The translations under genes and the position numbers were made by a program. A stretch of DNA of 64,000 nucleotides from Klebsiella variicola (lineage in GTDB: Bacteria > Pseudomonadota > Gammaproteobacteria > Enterobacterales > Enterobacteriaceae): positions 3,968,001 to 4,032,000 of the forward strand of contig NZ_CP010523.2 of NCBI RefSeq assembly GCF_000828055.2, given 5' to 3'. Below, piece after piece: positions 62,004-64,000 of this stretch; the first letter of the stretch is position 1, and every line of letters starts with the position of its first letter. A model generated the notes under the pieces. That model did no database searches, was not told where the DNA came from, and saw only the letters and a list, made by a program, of their open reading frames with translations.

Positions 62004-62624
62004 ATGTTTAAGAAAACCTGTCTGACGCTGGCCGTACTGGCGCTAGGGGGCTGTCGCATCGTCTCGCAGCAGGAGCTGGCAGACCTGAAATCCCCGCCCA
62101 ACCCGCATATGGCGAATATGGATAAAACCTGGCAGCAGAGCATCGTACCGCAGGTGGTGACGAAAGCGCGTCCGGCGGCGGAACTGATGAGCGCGCTCAA
62201 GGCGGCAAAAGACATTGATAGCGCCTGTAAAACCCTCGGCTACCGTGCGCAGGATGAAAACCCCTGCATCTTCTACGTCAAGGTTTCAGGCACCGTCAGC
62301 AAACTCGATACCGCCTCGCGCAGCGGCAAAATGACCCTGTCCGACGCCAGCGTCGGCAAGGTGACGGTGCAGATTGGCCCTACCCTGCGCGGCACCCAGC
62401 TGCGCGACGGCTACAGCGGCGCCAGCTATCAGGACTTTAATGACCAGGTGCTGTTCGGCGAGTACAGCAAGAATATCAACAGTCAGGCGGTCAAAATGAT
62501 TCAGACAGCCAACGTCAAAACCGGCGACAGCGTGGAGGTGTACGGCGTCTTCTCGGCCTGGGATATTCCGCAAACCCTCCCGGAAATTACCCCGGCGAAA
62601 ATCATTCATGCGGGGGGACAATAA
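62004..62624 (+). CDS. DUF2291 family lipoprotein linked to a sugar ABC importer
   Basis: Lipoprotein of 206 aa. The lipobox is LALGGC with the lipidated Cys17 when started at 62004 (MFKKTCLTL). The body matches DUF2291 proteins: PCIFYVKVSGTVSKLDTASRSGKM, the strand-rich VTVQIGPTLRGTQLRDGY and FNDQVLFGEYSKNIN. DUF2291 members occur next to RbsB-type transporters in several proteobacteria, but their function is not established. It lies between the binding protein and the ATPase, one base before the latter. It may be a periplasmic accessory of the importer. Confidence 0.85.
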   Translation: MFKKTCLTLAVLALGGCRIVSQQELADLKSPPNPHMANMDKTWQQSIVPQVVTKARPAAELMSALKAAKDIDSACKTLGYRAQDENPCIFYVKVSGTVSKLDTASRSGKMTLSDASVGKVTVQIGPTLRGTQLRDGYSGASYQDFNDQVLFGEYSKNINSQAVKMIQTANVKTGDSVEVYGVFSAWDIPQTLPEITPAKIIHAGGQ

Positions 62625-62625
62625 T

Positions 62626-64000
62626 ATGGCGCCGCACGATCTCGTCGCTCCCCAGCCCGTTGAGTCCGAAGTGATTATCGAAACCCGCGGCCTGTCGCGC
62701 GTCTATCCCGGCGTGACCGCCCTGGATAATGTCAATTACCGGGTCTATCGAAATAAGGTCAACGTGCTGATCGGAGAAAATGGTGCGGGTAAATCCACCA
62801 TGATGAAAATGCTTGCCGGTGTGGAAACGCCCTCTTCCGGGCAAATTATTCTCGATGGCGAAGCGGTTTCATTACAGTCGACGCATCAGGCAGAAAAACT
62901 GGGCATCAGTATTATTTTTCAGGAACTGAATTTATTCCCCAATATGAATGTGATGGACAACATCTTCATGGCGAATGAATTCTTTCAGAAAGGACGCATT
63001 AACGAAAAATACCAGTACGCGCTGGCCAAATCGCTGCTGGAACGGCTGGAGCTGGATGTCGATCCTTATGCTCCGCTGGGTGAACTCGGTATCGGCCACC
63101 AGCAGTTAGTCGAGATTGCCCGCGCCCTGTCGAAAGACACCCGGGTGCTGATCATGGACGAACCCACCTCGGCGCTGAGCCAGTCTGAGGTCAAAGTGCT
63201 GTTCAAGGTGATCGCGCAGCTTAAACGCCGCGGCGTGACCATCATCTATATCTCGCATCGCCTCGAAGAGCTGATGGAGATTGGCGACAACATCACCATT
63301 TTCCGCGACGGTCGTTTTATCAGCGAGCGTCACGTCAGCGACGCCAGCGTTCCGTGGATCATCGAGCAGATGGTCGGTGATAAGAAAAAACACTTTGATT
63401 ATCAACCGGCGCCGAAAGGCGACGCAGTGCTTGACGTCAAAGGGCTGACCGCGCTGCATCCGAGCGGCGGCTACAAACTTAATGACGTCACCTTCACCCT
63501 CAGCAAAGGCGAAGTGATCGGTATTTACGGCCTGCTGGGCGCCGGACGCACCGAGCTGTTTAAAGGTCTGGTCGGCTTGATGCCCTGCCAGCGCGGCGAG
63601 GTGCATCTTAACGGCGAAAGCATCGGCAAATCTCGCTTTCAACAGCGCCTGAAAAAGGGGCTGGCGCTGGTGCCGGAGGACCGTCAGGGCGAAGGCGTGG
63701 TGCAGATGATGTCGATTCAGGCCAACATGACGCTCTCTGATTTCAGCCTGCAGGGGTTCCGCCGCGCCTGGCGCTGGTTGAATCCGCAGAAAGAAGAGTC
63801 CTGCGTGAAAGAGATGATCCAGCAGCTGGCGATCAAGGTCAGCGACGCCACATTGCCCATCACCTCGCTGAGCGGCGGCAATCAACAAAAAGTGGTGCTG
63901 GGTAAAGCGCTGATGACCCAGCCGCAGGTGGTGTTCCTCGACGAACCGACGCGCGGCATCGACGTCGGCGCGAAAACCGACGTCTATCACCTGATCGGCA
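62626..64000 (+). CDS. sugar ABC transporter ATPase, RbsA type (cut by window end)
   Basis: The reading frame is open from ATG 62626 to the end of the window, about 458 codons of an expected 500 or so. Domain one has Walker A GENGAGKST, signature LGIGHQQLVEIARAL and Walker B LIMDEPTSALSQSE. Domain two has GLLGAGRTELFKGL, signature LSGGNQQKVVLGKAL and Walker B VFLDEPTRGIDVGAKTD. The C terminus and the permease gene(s) expected after it lie outside the window. It completes the importer encoded with the binding protein and DUF2291 lipoprotein. Confidence 0.92.
   Translation, partial: MAPHDLVAPQPVESEVIIETRGLSRVYPGVTALDNVNYRVYRNKVNVLIGENGAGKSTMMKMLAGVETPSSGQIILDGEAVSLQSTHQAEKLGISIIFQELNLFPNMNVMDNIFMANEFFQKGRINEKYQYALAKSLLERLELDVDPYAPLGELGIGHQQLVEIARALSKDTRVLIMDEPTSALSQSEVKVLFKVIAQLKRRGVTIIYISHRLEELMEIGDNITIFRDGRFISERHVSDASVPWIIEQMVGDKKKHFDYQPAPKGDAVLDVKGLTALHPSGGYKLNDVTFTLSKGEVIGIYGLLGAGRTELFKGLVGLMPCQRGEVHLNGESIGKSRFQQRLKKGLALVPEDRQGEGVVQMMSIQANMTLSDFSLQGFRRAWRWLNPQKEESCVKEMIQQLAIKVSDATLPITSLSGGNQQKVVLGKALMTQPQVVFLDEPTRGIDVGAKTDVYHLIG

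Overview
The window is chromosomal DNA of an enterobacterium, almost certainly a member of the Klebsiella pneumoniae complex. The evidence is the high-GC coding sequence, the Klebsiella-type methionine salvage genes, the full enterobactin locus in the enterobacterial ent-fep order, and the BIME/REP-type palindromes between genes. I cannot name the species from the sequence alone. The right end lies inside a gene (an ABC ATPase). The left edge holds at most a few codons of another gene.

Left part (1-31.9 kb). In E. coli, ybdL and ybdH are close neighbours. Here they are about 29.5 kb apart, and the space holds catabolic and salvage genes. The methionine salvage pathway is complete but split into separate transcription units: ybdL (mtnE function) and mtnCD at 0-2.6 kb, mtnB at 13.4-14.0 kb, and mtnA/mtnK at 23.1-25.4 kb. 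Each unit has a tandem array of MetJ boxes (AGACGTCT type) in its promoter region. A weaker but similar array lies between ybdH and a divergent RbsB-type ABC transporter operon (25.7-30.6 kb). That makes this transporter a candidate importer for methylthioribose or a related deoxypentose. mtnB appears co-transcribed with an FGGY kinase and a 2-hydroxyacid dehydrogenase that do not belong to the textbook pathway. Interleaved are a biotin-sulfoxide-reductase-like molybdoenzyme, a second RbsB-type ABC transporter with a PfkB kinase, a cytosine permease / PucR regulator / CodA-like deaminase operon, and a phytate-type locus. That locus has a LacI regulator, an inositol-monophosphatase-like enzyme and an organophosphate antiporter. 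Its histidine acid phosphatase (phytase) gene is interrupted by an in-frame TAA.

Middle (30.8-36.8 kb). ybdH, an SDR oxidoreductase, a RelE/HigB-XRE toxin-antitoxin pair, and ybdD/cstA. After cstA comes a five-unit tandem array of a 144-bp composite palindromic repeat.

Enterobactin region (36.8-55.9 kb). The operon entCEBAH, fepB, entS, fepDGC, ybdZ-entF, fes, fepA and entD are all intact. They cover synthesis, export, TonB-dependent uptake, inner-membrane import and esterase release of iron. Fur-box-like sequences lie in the three divergent promoter regions (entC/fepB, entS/fepD, fes/fepA). BIME palindromes fill the convergent gaps.

Right end (55.9-64 kb). A sugar locus with a two-subunit transketolase, a SorC-type regulator, an FGGY kinase, a periplasmic sugar-binding protein, a DUF2291 lipoprotein and an ABC ATPase cut by the window edge. 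A palindrome GAATATATATTC and its variants occur near the starts of both operons and are the likely operator. The gene content resembles a kinase-plus-split-transketolase route for an unusual pentulose such as apulose, but the substrate is an inference.
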